From positions 2,972-9,506 of the forward strand of contig DMPQ01000351.1 of NCBI GenBank assembly GCA_003455945.1: a stretch of 6,535 nucleotides of DNA, given 5' to 3'. This DNA is from Planctomycetaceae bacterium (GTDB lineage Bacteria > Planctomycetota > Planctomycetia > Pirellulales > Pirellulaceae). Below the pieces are notes generated by a model, which was not told the origin of the DNA, searched no databases, and was given only the letters and a program-made list of their open reading frames with translations. Of this stretch, positions 6,454-6,535 are shown piece after piece. The stretch's first letter is position 1; each line of letters begins with the position of its first letter. Made by a program: the position numbers and the translations under genes.

Positions 6454-6461
6454 CGGAAACC
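6454..6461. repeat. Possible subterminal inverted repeat, transposase 5' side
   Basis: CGGAAACC, partner of GGTTTCCG at 5100-5107. It also falls inside the candidate bridge-RNA stem-loop, so the match could reflect pairing between the RNA strand and the element's right end instead of a protein-binding repeat. Confidence 0.3.
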
Positions 6462-6482
6462 TTGTAGCAACCGTCGCGGGTT

Positions 6483-6498
6483 ACATCTGAGTGATCCG
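6483..6498. repeat. Copy 2 of the 16-bp direct repeat, in the transposase leader
   Basis: The minus strand reads CGGATCACTCAGATGT and differs from the copy at 5079-5094 at two adjacent bases only. It lies 84 bases before the transposase start, within the 9-bp-closed stem-loop. It is either a guide segment of a bridge RNA or the repeat at the left boundary of the element. Confidence 0.6.
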
Positions 6499-6535
6499 TC
6501 TGAAGTCGAAGGCTGCCGAAGCGTCCGGAAGTCTC

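Larger units (their letters stand above)
5079..6535 (-). mobile_element. IS110-family insertion sequence, left end beyond the window
   Basis: The element reads right to left: non-coding leader (6399 to beyond 6535), transposase (5115-6398), and a short trailer ending near 5079-5094. I place the right end there because the 16 bases recur in the leader. The exact base is not fixed. There are no long terminal inverted repeats, as is normal for this family, whose members recombine at a two-base core and give no clear target duplication. An 8-bp inverted repeat, GGTTTCCG at 5100-5107 and CGGAAACC at 6454-6461, may be a subterminal repeat. If instead the palindromic block is the element's own RNA, the right end would move to about 4860. 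Confidence 0.6.
6441..6535 (-). ncRNA. Candidate IS110 bridge RNA, donor-loop part, 5' end beyond the window
   Basis: Upstream of the transposase, where IS110-group elements encode their bridge RNA, the minus strand folds into a large stem-loop. CTTCGACTT (6503-6511) and AAGTCGAAG (6441-6449) form a perfect 9-bp stem around 53 bases. Inside is a second helix, AACC with GGTT (6469-6472 and 6479-6482) around a 6-base loop, extended by TGT with ACA across a 3-base bulge. The loop contains CGGATCACTCAGATGT (6483-6498), matching the sequence just past the transposase stop in the same sense in 14 of 16 bases. In the characterised IS621 system the left donor guide has the same sense as the right element end, and the donor loop is the one nearest the transposase; both hold here. 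The target loop would lie upstream and cannot be seen. RNA extent and identity are inferred. Confidence 0.42.

Noticed and set aside
5259..6467. Long plus-strand reading frame opposite the transposase
   Set aside because: It is a low-complexity Arg/Leu/Val-rich translation, wholly antisense to an intact IS110 transposase with all its motifs.
6399..6470. Longer transposase start at TTG 6468-6470
   Set aside because: No ribosome binding site precedes it, the added residues are basic and unlike the family, and a strong site places the start at GTG 6398.
1..6535. CRISPR array, tRNA or rRNA genes
   Set aside because: No regularly spaced repeats, no cloverleaf with a CCA-type acceptor and no conserved rRNA segment were found on either strand.

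Overview
The window is GC-rich bacterial DNA whose gene content points to the phylum Planctomycetota. It carries a secreted DUF1080 (3-keto-disaccharide hydrolase fold) protein of the type abundant in that phylum, a large WD40-like propeller protein, a small BFD-type ferredoxin with an Arg-rich C-terminal extension, and a long IS110-family transposase. The assignment rests on gene content and style, not on a search.

Layout. Positions 3-1775 (+) encode a WD40-like beta-propeller protein that may start before the window. It converges on a 172-residue exported protein of unknown function (1880-2398, -), and a strong 13-bp hairpin between them (1802-1833) probably terminates transcription from both sides. 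After a 337-base stretch with no gene comes a three-gene minus-strand cluster that reads leftwards: DUF1080 protein (4008-4793), BFD-like [2Fe-2S] protein (3554-3958) and alpha/beta hydrolase (2736-3557). The last two overlap as GTGA and are probably translationally coupled. I infer that the cluster is an operon of one secreted sugar-acting protein and two cytoplasmic proteins; no pathway can be named from the sequence.

Upstream of that operon (4869-5114) is a non-coding stretch dominated by a double palindrome. Two inverted copies of a ~45-nt unit each contain a 7-bp hairpin with a three-base loop, and the stems differ between copies by two compensated base-pair changes. It looks like a REPIN-type repeat, or less likely an RNA of the neighbouring element.

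The right part (about 5079 to beyond 6535, -) is an IS110-family element with an intact 427-residue transposase (RuvC-like DEDD residues plus the C-terminal serine motif). A 16-bp sequence just after the transposase stop recurs with 14 of 16 matches in the leader upstream of the gene, inside a stem-loop closed by a perfect 9-bp stem. This fits an IS110 bridge RNA whose donor loop carries a guide copy of the element end. The leader runs off the window, so only the transposase-proximal part can be seen.
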